A stretch of DNA of 34,073 nt, from positions 1 through 34,073 of the forward strand of contig NZ_LGHL01000016.1 of NCBI RefSeq assembly GCF_001908205.1. Reading direction: 5' to 3'. The stretch comes from Bradyrhizobium sp. NAS80.1. GTDB lineage: Bacteria; Pseudomonadota; Alphaproteobacteria; Rhizobiales; Xanthobacteraceae. The position numbers and the translations under genes are program-made. Shown piece after piece: positions 10,108 to 19,330 of the stretch. The first letter of the stretch is position 1; each line of letters starts with the position of its first letter. The notes beneath the pieces were generated by a model. That model did not search any database. It worked only from the letters and a program-made list of their open reading frames with translations, and was not told where the DNA came from.

Positions 10108-11554
10108 ATGATTTTTCGGCTCAAACTCGCCTCATTGACCGCGCGGTTGTCGCTCGCGGCGGTTGCGCCCCTGGTAGGATTTTCCTCCCGGTTCCTGAGA
10201 ACCGTTTTGCTTTCCCATTTCCTTGCCCCGGGGGAACTCGGCGTAGCGATTGCCATTACGGTCGTCATCTCGACTTCGGAATTGATATCGGAGGTCGGCC
10301 TGAACCATCTCGTGCTGGTCAGATCAGGGTCAGAAGCACGAGAGTTTCTCGCAGCCGCTCACCTGCTGCAACTCGCGCGAGGAATGATGATCTCAACTGT
10401 TCTGGCCGCACTTTGCGTTCCGATCAGCTCACTCTTCGGTATATCGCAGCTTTGGAAGAGCTTTCTCGTGGCTGCCGTGATTCCGTTGGTGCGGTCGTTC
10501 TACCACCTCGGTGTGTATCAGATACAGCGGGAGTACCAATATAGACCGTACGCCCTCTCTGTCGGCATCAGCACCCTCGCTGGACTCGGCGTGGCCATGC
10601 TCCTGGTCTTTTGGATTCCCGATCATCGGACCATCCTCATATCCTTGGTCTGTGAGACTCTCCTATTCGTGATCCTGAGCCATTTGCTTACACCAATCAG
10701 ATATGAGTGCCATGCCACCGCAAGTGTCTTGCGCGAAGTCCTCAAGTATGGCCTGCCGCTGACTGCAAATGGAATCGCTCTCGCCTTGATAAGCCAAGTT
10801 GACCGAATTCTCGTTGCCGGGGCGCTCGGGGTCGAGACCCTTGCGGTCTATGCGGTGGTGATCGGCCTCGCGCAGACGCCTATCTCGCCCTTGTTCGAAA
10901 TTTTCGGCACGCTCGGAATGTCCATGATGGTGCGCAGCCAAGCTAGGCCAGACCAACAGCTCGCCTCATTTGCCTGGCTCATGTGGCTCTTCTCACTTCT
11001 TGCCTTCACTTATGCCGCTTCAGTCGGCCTTACGCTAGACCTCCTCGCCCCCCCTCATCTACGGTCCGCACTACACAGTCCCGCAGTCATGGCGCGTTTT
11101 CATTACGGTCACGGTATTCCTCGCAACCTACCGCGGTGCTCACACCGTACTTTTGCTCTCCCAGGGCCATACGGCGATACTTGCGATCGCGAATGCGACA
11201 GTGGGGCTTGGCGCGCTAGCGGCCGCCTTGGCAGTCAGGGCATATCCTATGCCCGAAGCCATCTTGGCCGGAAAGCTGTTCGGCGATGTCATTTCGATGG
11301 CTGTCTTTCACTGGGCAGTATTTACCAGCCTTAAGGCATCATGGCGCACGGTCGTTCACTGTCTCACGTTCAGCCTATGCTCCGTCGGTCTCTTCATCGT
11401 CATAATATCGTCTACGCCCAATCCGACATGGAGCACACGAATCCTTCTATCTGCGGTGTGCCTCGTACCTCTGTCCCTGCTGCTTTGGCGCGCCTACAGA
11501 TCGTGGAGGATCAGGCAGCTGACTTTTTCGGCCGAAGCGCTCGCTGCCCAATAA
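10108..11554 (+). CDS. Wzx-like polysaccharide flippase (frameshifted)
   Basis: Multi-pass membrane protein of the MOP/polysaccharide-biosynthesis exporter superfamily, about 481 residues when repaired. The N-terminal segment has LVGFSSRFLRTVLLSHFLAP, the typical first helix pair, and VLKYGLPLTANGIALALISQVDRILVAG is the conserved seventh-helix region of RfbX/Wzx proteins. Start at ATG 10108, preceded by GAGGGG; an in-frame GTG/ATG at 10039 is less likely. The frame is broken at the seven-C run 11048-11054; removing one C continues LLAPLIYGPHYTVPQ into the frame that ends at 11554 (LLSQGHTAILAIANATVGLG and further hydrophobic helices). Role: flipping lipid-linked repeat units to the periplasm. 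Functional state depends on whether the extra C is real. Confidence 0.8.
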
Positions 11555-11719
11555 AGCGCAGTTCTGGCGACCATACCGCGCGGCGGCGGAGACGGTGATC
11601 TCGGTCAAAATACCAGCTCGCGCCTGCGGCGGGTCGAGTCGGGCTTTCGGACTGGCTGTGCCCGCCGGCAAGCAGATCTTGGTCGTCTGTGAGCAAGCCC
11701 GGACTCGGCTCCTCAAGTT

Positions 11720-11744
11720 GCTCCTTTTTTGTGGAGCGTTTTTG
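11720..11744 (+). terminator. Candidate intrinsic terminator downstream of the flippase gene
   Basis: GCTCC at 11720-11724 pairs with GGAGC at 11733-11737 around an 8-base T-rich loop, followed by GTTTTTG. It is 165 bases after the flippase stop on the plus strand. The stem is short, so strength is uncertain. Confidence 0.35.
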
Positions 11745-11796
11745 TCGGTGGCTTTGTAGCCCGCTATGGCATGAGGCCGCTTATTTCCGCTAGGCG

Positions 11797-11818
11797 CGCC
11801 CTGCGTTACCGCAGGGCG
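11797..11818 (-). terminator. Perfect 9-bp stem with GUAA tetraloop over the methyltransferase stop codon
   Basis: On the minus-strand transcript CGCCCTGCG, loop GTAA and CGCAGGGCG form a perfect 9-bp hairpin. GUAA is a GNRA tetraloop, which makes the structure unusually stable. The loop contains the TAA stop codon of the methyltransferase. No T-run follows, so it may act as a 3'-end stabiliser or a Rho-assisted end. Confidence 0.4.
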
Positions 11819-12525
11819 ATGATTGATTTCGGAAGGCCCATGAATCGTTCAAAAGAAATCTCCGCATCGGGAAACAGGGAATGCATTTGCCCCTTGTCGA
11901 GCATAGATGCACTTTGGACCTGTATAACGGCCTTGCCGACGTCCGGCTGTCGTTCCCAAAAACCGCAGCGCCTTCTCAAAATGATGCGATAGCGCCAGGG
12001 TTCAGGCAACCAGTGAAAGAATGCGAATCTCGCGTGTGGCTCAATCGGAAACCAAAAGTAAGGCGTCTGAATGAAATAGTGGGGCGCTAATCTCCTGACT
12101 TCATTCGCCATCGCGACCATGTCCTCCCACTTGCCGACATGCTCAATGACCGAATTGGAGTGCACAATATCGAAACTTTGGTCCGCGAACTGATCCAGGC
12201 GCCGGGCATCGCCCGCTAGCGATTCAAATCCCGGCATTGTCACCGGCTCGGCGGTGCGGTTGACAGAGCAAACGCTCACTCTGGTCCAGTCCAATTCCTT
12301 TCCGTAACGAGACCAGTATTTCGACGAACCGCCCAGATCCAAGATGCGACACGATTGCTTCCCACTGAGCACTTGGAAAACGATCTTGGTGAACAGCGCA
12401 AATCGACGCTCGCGATATCGGTTATCCAAGCCGTCGGGACTAACATCCTTGCTCGAATAGATCACCGTTTCCTCCACATCGTGATCAAGCTTCGCACCGG
12501 TGAAGCTCTTGCTAAACCTTATCAC
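11806..12525 (-). CDS. Class I SAM-dependent methyltransferase (Methyltransf_11-like)
   Basis: About 239 residues. SAM-binding motif I is CRILDLGGSSKYW, followed by a post-motif acidic region and the motif FDIVHSNSVIEHVGKWEDM typical of Methyltransf_11 enzymes; FIQTPYFWFPIEPHARF follows as in several polysaccharide-cluster methyltransferases. Start GTG at 12525; no better in-frame start is near and no strong ribosome-binding site is visible. Located between the flippase and the exported protein gene on the opposite strand. The acceptor (sugar, lipid or aglycone) is not readable. Confidence 0.75.
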   Translation of the reverse strand: MIRFSKSFTGAKLDHDVEETVIYSSKDVSPDGLDNRYRERRFALFTKIVFQVLSGKQSCRILDLGGSSKYWSRYGKELDWTRVSVCSVNRTAEPVTMPGFESLAGDARRLDQFADQSFDIVHSNSVIEHVGKWEDMVAMANEVRRLAPHYFIQTPYFWFPIEPHARFAFFHWLPEPWRYRIILRRRCGFWERQPDVGKAVIQVQSASMLDKGQMHSLFPDAEISFERFMGLPKSIIALR

Positions 12526-12926
12526 TATATCGAGTCATTCACTAGGGAAACGCAAGGTCGCCCATGGATTGGCTTGGCGGCGCCAAGGCAGCTTACAGTC
12601 TCGCGCGGCCTCGCACGGCATTGCAGCATTAGGCATTGGATCGCGCTAGATGCGAGGGCCATCCATTCGCTCTCCAACCGGCGCACAATCATGCTGTCGG
12701 GCAGAGAAGTCTAACTTTCATTCGCGAGGTGCCTTGCTGGATTGGCTGCGCTGCTTTTGGTATATTCATTCAAATCCCTGAACTTGACGTGCATTTTTCT
12801 GGGAGCATCGATTTGATAGTGGCAGAGTCTGTTCGAGACGGCGCAGCAAGGGTGGTTTCGCACGCTCGCGACGAAGCGCAGTCACCGCCCTCTATCGGAG
12901 ATGGCCGAGCCAATGCGTCGTGGAAA
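12526..12926. other. Intergenic region without a recognised gene
   Basis: About 400 bases between the methyltransferase start and the exported-protein start. Open frames run through it but show no domain, and the AT-rich octamer typical of other promoters is absent. It presumably holds the promoters of both divergent genes. Confidence 0.3.
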
Positions 12927-14556
12927 ATGGGCATTGTGAGCTGCGTTCTGAGCCACTTGCCCTCGCTCTCGGGACTGGTGGACTGCCTCCGGCCATCACC
13001 CGCGAGCTCTCGGCCTGGCGCCGAGCTCGCCGACGACGGCTTCAAGCGGTGCGCCGCCCGTCGCGGTGCCTTATCAGCTTTGCTTTGCTTTATGGCGGTA
13101 CCCAGCCTTATCCTCTCGTATTTCCAAGGGGCAGCAGCGGCAACCTCGTCAAACACCAGAACCTGCTCATCGATTACCTACGCCGCTCCTTCCGGTCCGA
13201 GGAATAACATCACCTACATTCTCGATAAGGCTTATCTTTGCGGACAGTTCGCCAACGGTGACTGGTTCCTCGTCCCCGATCAGGCCGACGGAGCCGTCGT
13301 CATCAACGCTATCCTGCCTGACTACTCAGGCCAGACGAATGGTTGGGACGCAAATCCTGACATCAGAGACCACTACTATCAATCTTGGGATCAGCGCCTT
13401 GGTCACTTTCGAGAACCGCCAACATTGCCCTATTCCGCGGTGGCCGGTACATCGATCATCAAGGTGGTGAGCATGGCAAACTGCGCCGCCACAACTTGCG
13501 AGCAGTTCGCTGCGGTGCTGACGGTGCTGGGAGCTATGCCCGCAAGTCCGCAGACAACGTTTCGCCCCCCTGCGCACGGCGCAATCAAGCCCCTGTTTTC
13601 GACAGACTTGCTCCGCCTGGCTGCTCTGCCCTCATATCCGTCGACATGTTGTCCGAGCAGGATCAATTCTGCCATCGCACTTGCACGAAGCAAGGGATTT
13701 CGCAACAACTACAGTCCCGACACTGTTTGGGGATATTACATGGTCCCGGCAGATAATGTCGCCCATCATAGGGCCTGGGGAGGCGACATGTGGCTTTGGG
13801 ATCTCGAGGTTCTCGGATATCTCATGCTCGATGATCCACCAGCGGCCAAGCTGCCGGTCCTAGTTGCATACGTTCAGCAAGGGATCGACATCTGGGGGGG
13901 CCTATAGGAACGCTGGCGCCAGTTGGAACCGAGGCGGCGGCGGTAATGGTGCAGGTGCTTTGACCACTTATGCCTTCGCTGCGGCAATGCTTAGCGAACC
14001 CGGCATGTTGGCAGATCTTAAAGCCGCGAATATGAACGACTTCGTCGAAGGTTTGAGCTTCTATTTGGGGCGCAACGGTGTCGCGTTGTACGGCGCGAGT
14101 CGCGACACCATCGACGCGTACTGGGGTGGAGTATCGACCGGCGACGCCAGCACCAGGGATATGCGGGATCCCCATGGGTATATTGACGGAGGACCAACTC
14201 CCGGCGGTGGTTACGAAGCCAACCTAGGTAATCAGGTATCGTACCTATCTGCTCTGCTGAGAGCATTGCCGACCTTCCGGAGCGCGTGGCCGACCACCAA
14301 CAGCAATCTGGAGGCCATTGTAGGCTTCGGCAAGCGCTACCATGATCACAAGACGCTCACATTGCCCGATCCCTGTGCGCCGGCACTCGGGACCTACAAG
14401 CGTGACTATGGACCGAGCGGCTCGATGTCAGAGGGATTCCAGGACTGCATAGCGGGCAGCGGCCGCTTCCCTTCTCTCAACGGATCCAATCTTGCTAATC
14501 GTGTCAGCGGTTTTTTGACGCAATTCTATGACTATGTCGATCGGCGGCTCCTTTAA
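12927..14556 (+). CDS. Large exported protein of unknown function (frameshifted)
   Basis: Not recognised. A membrane-anchor or signal segment lies near residues 50-75 (ALSALLCFMAVPSLILSYF) followed by AAAATSSNT, then a polar domain with Cys pairs, many Trp/Tyr and Gly-rich stretches (DHYYQSWDQRLGHF, VWGYYMVPADNVAHHRAWGGDMWLW, NRGGGGNGAGALTTYAF, HGYIDGGPTPGGGYE). Such composition suits an extracytoplasmic carbohydrate-active protein, but no catalytic signature is clear. The frame breaks at the seven-G run 13894-13900; removing one G joins GIDIWG to AYRNAGASWNRG and gives about 542 residues ending at 14556. The start is uncertain: ATG 12927 was chosen as it precedes the hydrophobic segment; the open frame extends upstream to 12636. 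Confidence 0.55.
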
Positions 14557-14936
14557 CCGGCGCTGCGCGCGTGATCATTGCCAGTACCGCTGCGAATTTG
14601 TCCGGAATTGCCGAGGCGAGTATTCCGCGGTGCTTATCCATTTACTTCGAAACGGCGGCACAAGAGGCGTGTCGTCCGCTCATCGCGACGGCGCGAGGCT
14701 TGGGTGCCGCGGAAAAGCTTCGGTGTTGGTAAACGCCCTCGTCGAGCTCGCGGCATAGATCAGATCACGTGGCTGTGGCTGGCAGCGCCAGTGACTTTCT
14801 TCAGCACCCTGGCGGCGGAGCGGCCTCCGCGCTTTATTGCGCCGAGGGCGCTGCGCTTCTGGCCGGAGACAAGAGCACGCCGTGGGTCTGTCGCCCCTGC
14901 TTAAATCGGCTTGAGGATTACGAATTCAGGTAACTC
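14557..14936. other. Convergent intergenic region without a recognised gene
   Basis: 380 bases between the stops of the exported-protein gene and wecC. Open frames are Arg-rich shadows without domains. No clear hairpin followed by a T-run was found. Confidence 0.3.
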
Positions 14937-16301
14937 TCACGCTGAATTTTCCTTCTCGAACCGCGACTGTAGTGGCCGAGGCGACGCCGCGGAGGAGATT
15001 TCTTTGCGTCCGTTGAGGCTTACGAGTTCACGAAGATCCGCCCCCGGCACCAGCATATCCTGCCAAATCCCACGAGTATCAATCACGGCGAGATGACGCC
15101 GCTCTGCCAAGGGAACCATTTTGAAGTGGTCATGGTCGACGAGCACAATCGCGATTTCGCAGGTCCGAATTGCCTCATCCAGATCGGTTAGTTCGGCTCC
15201 AAGCTCTGCAATTTTTCCGGGTAGCTTGCGGATGTACGGTTCGACAATCTTGATGCGAGCGCCGTAACGAGAAACAAGCTGATGCGCCACTTCCAACGCG
15301 GGGCTCTCCCGAAGATCATCAACGTTCGCCTTGAATGCCAAACCGCAACAAGCGACATTGGCATAGGGATGTTCCTCGATGAGTGACGTCGCCCGCTCAA
15401 CTGTCCAAGCAATTTTGGAATCGTTTACGTCGCGACTTGTCTTCACCAGACGGGCGAGATCGGGAGCCGAGTCGACGATGAACCAGGGATCGATCGCGAT
15501 GCAGTGACCACCGACCCCCGGACCCGGACGCAAGACGTTGACGCGAGGATGTCGATTGGCGAGGTCGATAACCTCCCACACATTAACCCCATAGCGGTCG
15601 CAGATCAGGGAGAGCTCATTCGCAAATGCGATGTTGGTGTCGCGGAACGCGTTTTCTGTCAGCTTGACCATTTCGGCCGCCCGCGCCGTCGTCGCGATGC
15701 ACGCGCCTCGAACGAAGCTCTTGTAAAACCGCTGCGCCCGCCGTGCGCAGTGGGACGTCACCCCTCCGATACAACGGTCGTTGTGGACCAGCTCAGACAG
15801 AATTCGCCCGGGCAAGACCCGCTCGGGACAGTAGGCGACGGAGATGCCATGCTCGGATCCATCCGCCATTCCCATCCTAAGATCGGGGCGAACATGCGCG
15901 ATCTTCTTTGCGATCTCTTCCGTCGTCCCGATGGGGACGGTCGACTCCAAAATCACAAGGTTGCCGGCGCGCAACACCCCGACAATACTGTCGACCGCTT
16001 TCATGACGCTTCTGAGATCGGCACGCTTTTCCTCGTCGATGGGTGTCGGCACGGCGATAATGAACACGTCCGCCGCCTCTGGCTCGGTTGCGACCTTCAG
16101 CGCCCCGGAAGAGACCACCTTCTGGACGAGGCCCTCAAGGTCAGGCTCCGCAATGTGAATGGCACCGGAAGCAACTGTCTTAACGACGTGCTGGTTCACA
16201 TCGACCCCAACAACCTGCATGCCGCGACTAGCAATGACGGCAGCGGTGGGTAACCCGATATACCCAAGCCCGACCACAACAACGTTCTGAAATTCAGGCA
16301 T
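14937..16301 (-). CDS. wecC: UDP-N-acetyl-D-mannosamine dehydrogenase
   Basis: Converts UDP-ManNAc to UDP-ManNAcA with two NAD+ in the cytosol. About 454 residues. NAD-binding Rossmann motif VVVVGLGYIGLPTA (residues 8-20), AVPTP at 83-87, EMVKLTENAFRDTNIAFANEL with K213, and the catalytic-cysteine motif GPGVGGHCIAIDP with C267; the C-terminal dimer and nucleotide domain follows (GLAFKANVDDLRESP). The spacing and VPTPI block suit WecC rather than UDP-glucose dehydrogenase. ATG 16301 overlaps the wecB stop in the eight-base ATGCCTGA, so translation is probably coupled. It is last in the wecG-wecB-wecC minus-strand series. Confidence 0.9.
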   Translation of the reverse strand: MPEFQNVVVVGLGYIGLPTAAVIASRGMQVVGVDVNQHVVKTVASGAIHIAEPDLEGLVQKVVSSGALKVATEPEAADVFIIAVPTPIDEEKRADLRSVMKAVDSIVGVLRAGNLVILESTVPIGTTEEIAKKIAHVRPDLRMGMADGSEHGISVAYCPERVLPGRILSELVHNDRCIGGVTSHCARRAQRFYKSFVRGACIATTARAAEMVKLTENAFRDTNIAFANELSLICDRYGVNVWEVIDLANRHPRVNVLRPGPGVGGHCIAIDPWFIVDSAPDLARLVKTSRDVNDSKIAWTVERATSLIEEHPYANVACCGLAFKANVDDLRESPALEVAHQLVSRYGARIKIVEPYIRKLPGKIAELGAELTDLDEAIRTCEIAIVLVDHDHFKMVPLAERRHLAVIDTRGIWQDMLVPGADLRELVSLNGRKEISSAASPRPLQSRFEKENSA

Positions 16302-17412
16302 TTAGCATCACCTTCGCAATTCGCGTGCTCGCATGACCGTCTCCGAACGGATTGTGTGCACGCGACATCTCCAGATAGTGCTGCGGCTTGTCGAGCAGCG
16401 AAAATGTCTCCGACATGATCCGATCGCGGTCCGTTCCGACCAGACGCGCCGTGCCGGCAAGTATGCCCTCGGGCCGCTCCGTCGTGTCACGCATGACCAG
16501 GACAGGCTTTCCGAGGGAAGGCGCTTCCTCCTGAATTCCGCCGGAGTCGGTCAGAACGATATGCGCGAGGGAAAGCAGGCCAACGAAGTCGGCGTATTCC
16601 TGAGGAGCGATGATTTCGGCGCGCGGATGCCCGGCCAAACGGGACTGCAAAACCCCCCGCACGTTCGGGTTGAGATGCATCGGCAAGACCATCATGATGT
16701 CTTCGCGCTGGAGGATTTGCAGGAGCCCGTCCGCTATCCGATCCATACCGCCGCCGAAGTTCTCACGCCGGTGCGTGGTCACCAGAATCATGCGGCGGTT
16801 TCCTTGACGCCTTTTGAGATCATCCCAGCGGCAAGCAAGCGCGGGATCGGACTCGATCAAGTCCCTGGTGGCCAGCAGCGCGTCGACGATCGTGTTGCCG
16901 GTCACATGTACCCTTTCACCGGGCACATTCTCCTTTCGCAAAACTTCCGCCGCAAGCTTGGTGGGAGCAAAGTGTTGATCCGCAATCGACCCGACGATCT
17001 TGCGGTTCACCTCTTCGGGCCAGGGAGCGTAGATATCGCCGCTGCGAAGACCAGCTTCCACATGCGACACCGGGATACGACGGTAATACGCAGCAAGAGA
17101 TCCGACCATCGCGGTGGCCGTGTCGCCCTGAACGACTACCCTGTCCGGACGTATTCGGTCCAGCGCTTCCCCCACGGAGAGCAATATTCGGGCGCTCAGC
17201 CTGTCCAGCGATTGGTTCTTTTCCATCAGGTCAAGATCGATATCGGGGGTGATCTTCACCAGCTTGAGAACCTGATCGAGCATCTCACGATGCTGCGCAG
17301 TGACGCATACGACGACGTCCAGCGCATCCTGAGCCTGCAGTTCCTTTACAACCGGAAAAAGCTTGATTGCTTCCGGCCGCGTTCCGAATAAAACGAAAAT
17401 CCGTTTCGTCAC
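16294..17412 (-). CDS. wecB: UDP-N-acetylglucosamine 2-epimerase (non-hydrolysing)
   Basis: Interconverts UDP-GlcNAc and UDP-ManNAc. About 372 residues. Signatures: FGTRPEAIKLFPVV at the start, VQGDTATAM, HVEAGLRSGD, ITVTGNTIVDALL-like VHVTGNTIVDA, TTHRRENFGGG and DSGGIQEEAPSLGKPVLV. Start GTG at 17412, preceded by GGGGGA six bases upstream; the upstream ATG at 17463 is unlikely. It overlaps wecC by eight bases and lies 13 bases after wecG, so the three form one operon. It feeds UDP-ManNAc to WecC. Complete, with no missing catalytic residue seen. Confidence 0.92.
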   Translation of the reverse strand: MTKRIFVLFGTRPEAIKLFPVVKELQAQDALDVVVCVTAQHREMLDQVLKLVKITPDIDLDLMEKNQSLDRLSARILLSVGEALDRIRPDRVVVQGDTATAMVGSLAAYYRRIPVSHVEAGLRSGDIYAPWPEEVNRKIVGSIADQHFAPTKLAAEVLRKENVPGERVHVTGNTIVDALLATRDLIESDPALACRWDDLKRRQGNRRMILVTTHRRENFGGGMDRIADGLLQILQREDIMMVLPMHLNPNVRGVLQSRLAGHPRAEIIAPQEYADFVGLLSLAHIVLTDSGGIQEEAPSLGKPVLVMRDTTERPEGILAGTARLVGTDRDRIMSETFSLLDKPQHYLEMSRAHNPFGDGHASTRIAKVMLNA

Positions 17413-17425
17413 GCGAGGTCCCCCT

Positions 17426-18193
17426 TCAGCCGGACCGAGACAACCTGCGAGGACCAACGGCATATTGATTCAACATGCCGCGGATCAGCATTCCGGCGAA
17501 AAGGGTATTTGTCTTGGCATAGCGCCACCACATGCGGCGCGGCTCTTGGTAGACTCGATATAACCATTCGAGCCCCATGGACTGCATGATTTGCGGAGCT
17601 CGCCGCACGTCACCGCCGATCACGTCGAGGGACCCGCCGATGCCCATGATGAACGGCACGCCCAGGCGGTCACGATAAGCAGAGAGGAAGCGCTCCTTGC
17701 GAGGTGTGGGCATCGCAATGAACAGGCAATCCGCCTTGCTGTCGATGATCTCCGCGACGACGTCGGGCTCTTCTTCCGGGCGAAAATAGCCGTCCCTCAA
17801 TCCGGCAATCTGTATCGACGGGAAATGCTCGGCAATCGCGTTGGCGGCCCGGTTCAGAACATCTGGCGTCGCACCAAGAAGGAACGGGCGAAAGCCGTCC
17901 CTGGCGCAGATGCTCAGAAGCTCCCAGAACAGGTCGATGCCGGCGACACGCTCCTTCACCGGAACCCCGAACAAGCGAAGGGCAAGCACGATGCCCATGC
18001 CGTCGATCCCGATAATGTCGCTTCCGATCACATCGGAACGGAGGACCCGGTCAGAACGCATATTCACGAACTTGGCGACGTTGAGGGCCACATGCTGCAA
18101 CCGCCGCCGGTCGCGCATCGCCACCCTGGCACGCTCGACGGTCTCAACCATCGTCAAAACGTCTACGGAACATCCCAGCAAATCTGTACGCAT
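17426..18193 (-). CDS. wecG: WecG/TagA/CpsF-family (GT26) glycosyltransferase
   Basis: About 255 residues. The family motifs are present: N-terminal LNVAKFVN, IIGIDGMGIVLALRLFG with the catalytic-region Asp, ERVAGIDLFWELL, FLLGATPDVL, DCLFIAMPTPRKERFL and GIGGSLDVIGGDVRRAP, then MGLEWLYRVYQEPRRMW. GT26 enzymes transfer ManNAcA (WecG) or ManNAc (TagA) to GlcNAc-linked undecaprenyl pyrophosphate at the inner membrane. With wecB and wecC downstream, ManNAcA is the natural donor guess. Start ATG 18193 has GAGG about seven bases before it; TTG 18214 is an alternative. Divergent from the GT2 gene at 18338 across a promoter region with three AT octamers. Confidence 0.85.
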   Translation of the reverse strand: MRTDLLGCSVDVLTMVETVERARVAMRDRRRLQHVALNVAKFVNMRSDRVLRSDVIGSDIIGIDGMGIVLALRLFGVPVKERVAGIDLFWELLSICARDGFRPFLLGATPDVLNRAANAIAEHFPSIQIAGLRDGYFRPEEEPDVVAEIIDSKADCLFIAMPTPRKERFLSAYRDRLGVPFIMGIGGSLDVIGGDVRRAPQIMQSMGLEWLYRVYQEPRRMWWRYAKTNTLFAGMLIRGMLNQYAVGPRRLSRSG

Positions 18194-18337
18194 GTCAGAC
18201 CTCAAAAGATGCAATTAAATACCGCTCGCCCTTGGTCGAGCCACCGAAAGCCATTAAATTAAATTGACTGCCCCATTTATTGAATTATACCATTTAATTG
18301 TCAACCTCGCTGGTTAAATACGCTGATTAAAATTAAT
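18194..18337. promoter_or_regulatory. Divergent promoter region wecG / GT2 with sigma70-like boxes and three AT octamers
   Basis: TTGACT at 18264-18269 and TATACC at 18286-18291, spaced 16 bases, form a good sigma70-type promoter reading towards the plus-strand GT2. The octamer AATTAAAT/ATTTAATT occurs at 18213-18220, 18257-18264 and 18292-18299, so two copies flank the promoter and one lies near the wecG start. This layout suggests repression or competition at the promoter. Regulator unknown. Confidence 0.55.
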
Positions 18338-19330
18338 GTGTCGATTGGTGTGGTGCCGTTTGGACGGACCGAAGAGATGAAATCCGAAAAGCCACTGATC
18401 TCAGTAATCATTCCCCATCTCAATCAGCCGGATGGGCTAGAAGCGTGCCTCCGCAGCCTCGCTTCGCAGACCCTCGGTCGCTCCGCCTTCGAGGTCATCG
18501 TCGTCGACAACGGCTCGACGTCGCTACCCTTGGCGGTGGTCGAGCGATACCCTGGGACGATCTTGTTGCAGGAAGCGGAAGCTGGACCTGGTCCCGCGCG
18601 CAATCGCGGCGTTCAAGCGGCGAGCACCGACATCCTGGCGTTCACGGACTCCGATTGTCGCGCGCACCCGGACTGGCTCAGTTGCGCGCTCCGCACCCTC
18701 CGCACCGCACCGCAGCGGACAATCCTGGGCGGAGACGTCCGGATTTGGCACGAACCCCACACGACAATTACCGCCCTCGAAGCCTACGAGTGCGTATTTG
18801 CCTACCGCTTCAAACTCTACATCGAGCAACACGGCTTCTGCGGCACCGGCAATCTGGTGGTGCGCAGACCGGATTTCGCGGATATCGGCCCGTTTAGGGG
18901 GATCGACGTCGCCGAGGACATCGAATGGGGGCGCCGCGCACGCGCGGCCGGCTACACCTTCCGTTATGTGCCGGGGGTGATCGTGTTTCATCCCGCACGG
19001 CAATCGCTGCGGGAGTTATTGGTGAAATGGGATCGTCACATACAGCATGCCGTGAATGCCGGAAACAAGACCGCCACGTGGCAAGTTCAATGGGTGTTTC
19101 GCGCCTTGGCGATCCTGCTTTCGCCGGCCGTCGATTGGGGCAAGGTTGTTACCAGCGATCGCATCCGCGGCCTGCTGCCGCGGACCAAGGCAATAGCCGT
19201 GCTTATGGCAATCAGAGGCTATCGCGCGTACAAGATGGTGTTTCTGTTGATGGCGCGCAAAGAAGTCCGGTGGAACCGGGATTTGATGGCCATCAACTCG
19301 AGTGGGTCCAACGGCGCGCCGCGAAACTAG
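18338..19330 (+). CDS. Family 2 glycosyltransferase
   Basis: About 330 residues, GT-A fold. Start of the catalytic domain is ISVIIPHLNQPDGLEACL, then VIVVDNGS, AGPGPARNRGV, the DxD-type FTDSDCRAHPDW (DSDC), and EDIEWGRRARAAGY near residue 200. A C-terminal amphipathic/hydrophobic part may associate with the membrane. The start is GTG at 18338; ATG at 18377 is an alternative and lies closer to the conserved core. Its stop shares the four-base CTAG with the stop of the convergent gene at 19327. Sugar specificity is not readable. Confidence 0.85.
   Translation: MSIGVVPFGRTEEMKSEKPLISVIIPHLNQPDGLEACLRSLASQTLGRSAFEVIVVDNGSTSLPLAVVERYPGTILLQEAEAGPGPARNRGVQAASTDILAFTDSDCRAHPDWLSCALRTLRTAPQRTILGGDVRIWHEPHTTITALEAYECVFAYRFKLYIEQHGFCGTGNLVVRRPDFADIGPFRGIDVAEDIEWGRRARAAGYTFRYVPGVIVFHPARQSLRELLVKWDRHIQHAVNAGNKTATWQVQWVFRALAILLSPAVDWGKVVTSDRIRGLLPRTKAIAVLMAIRGYRAYKMVFLLMARKEVRWNRDLMAINSSGSNGAPRN

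Noticed and set aside
16333..17391. Long plus-strand open frame opposite wecB
   Set aside because: Antisense shadow of a strongly supported gene; no domain recognised.
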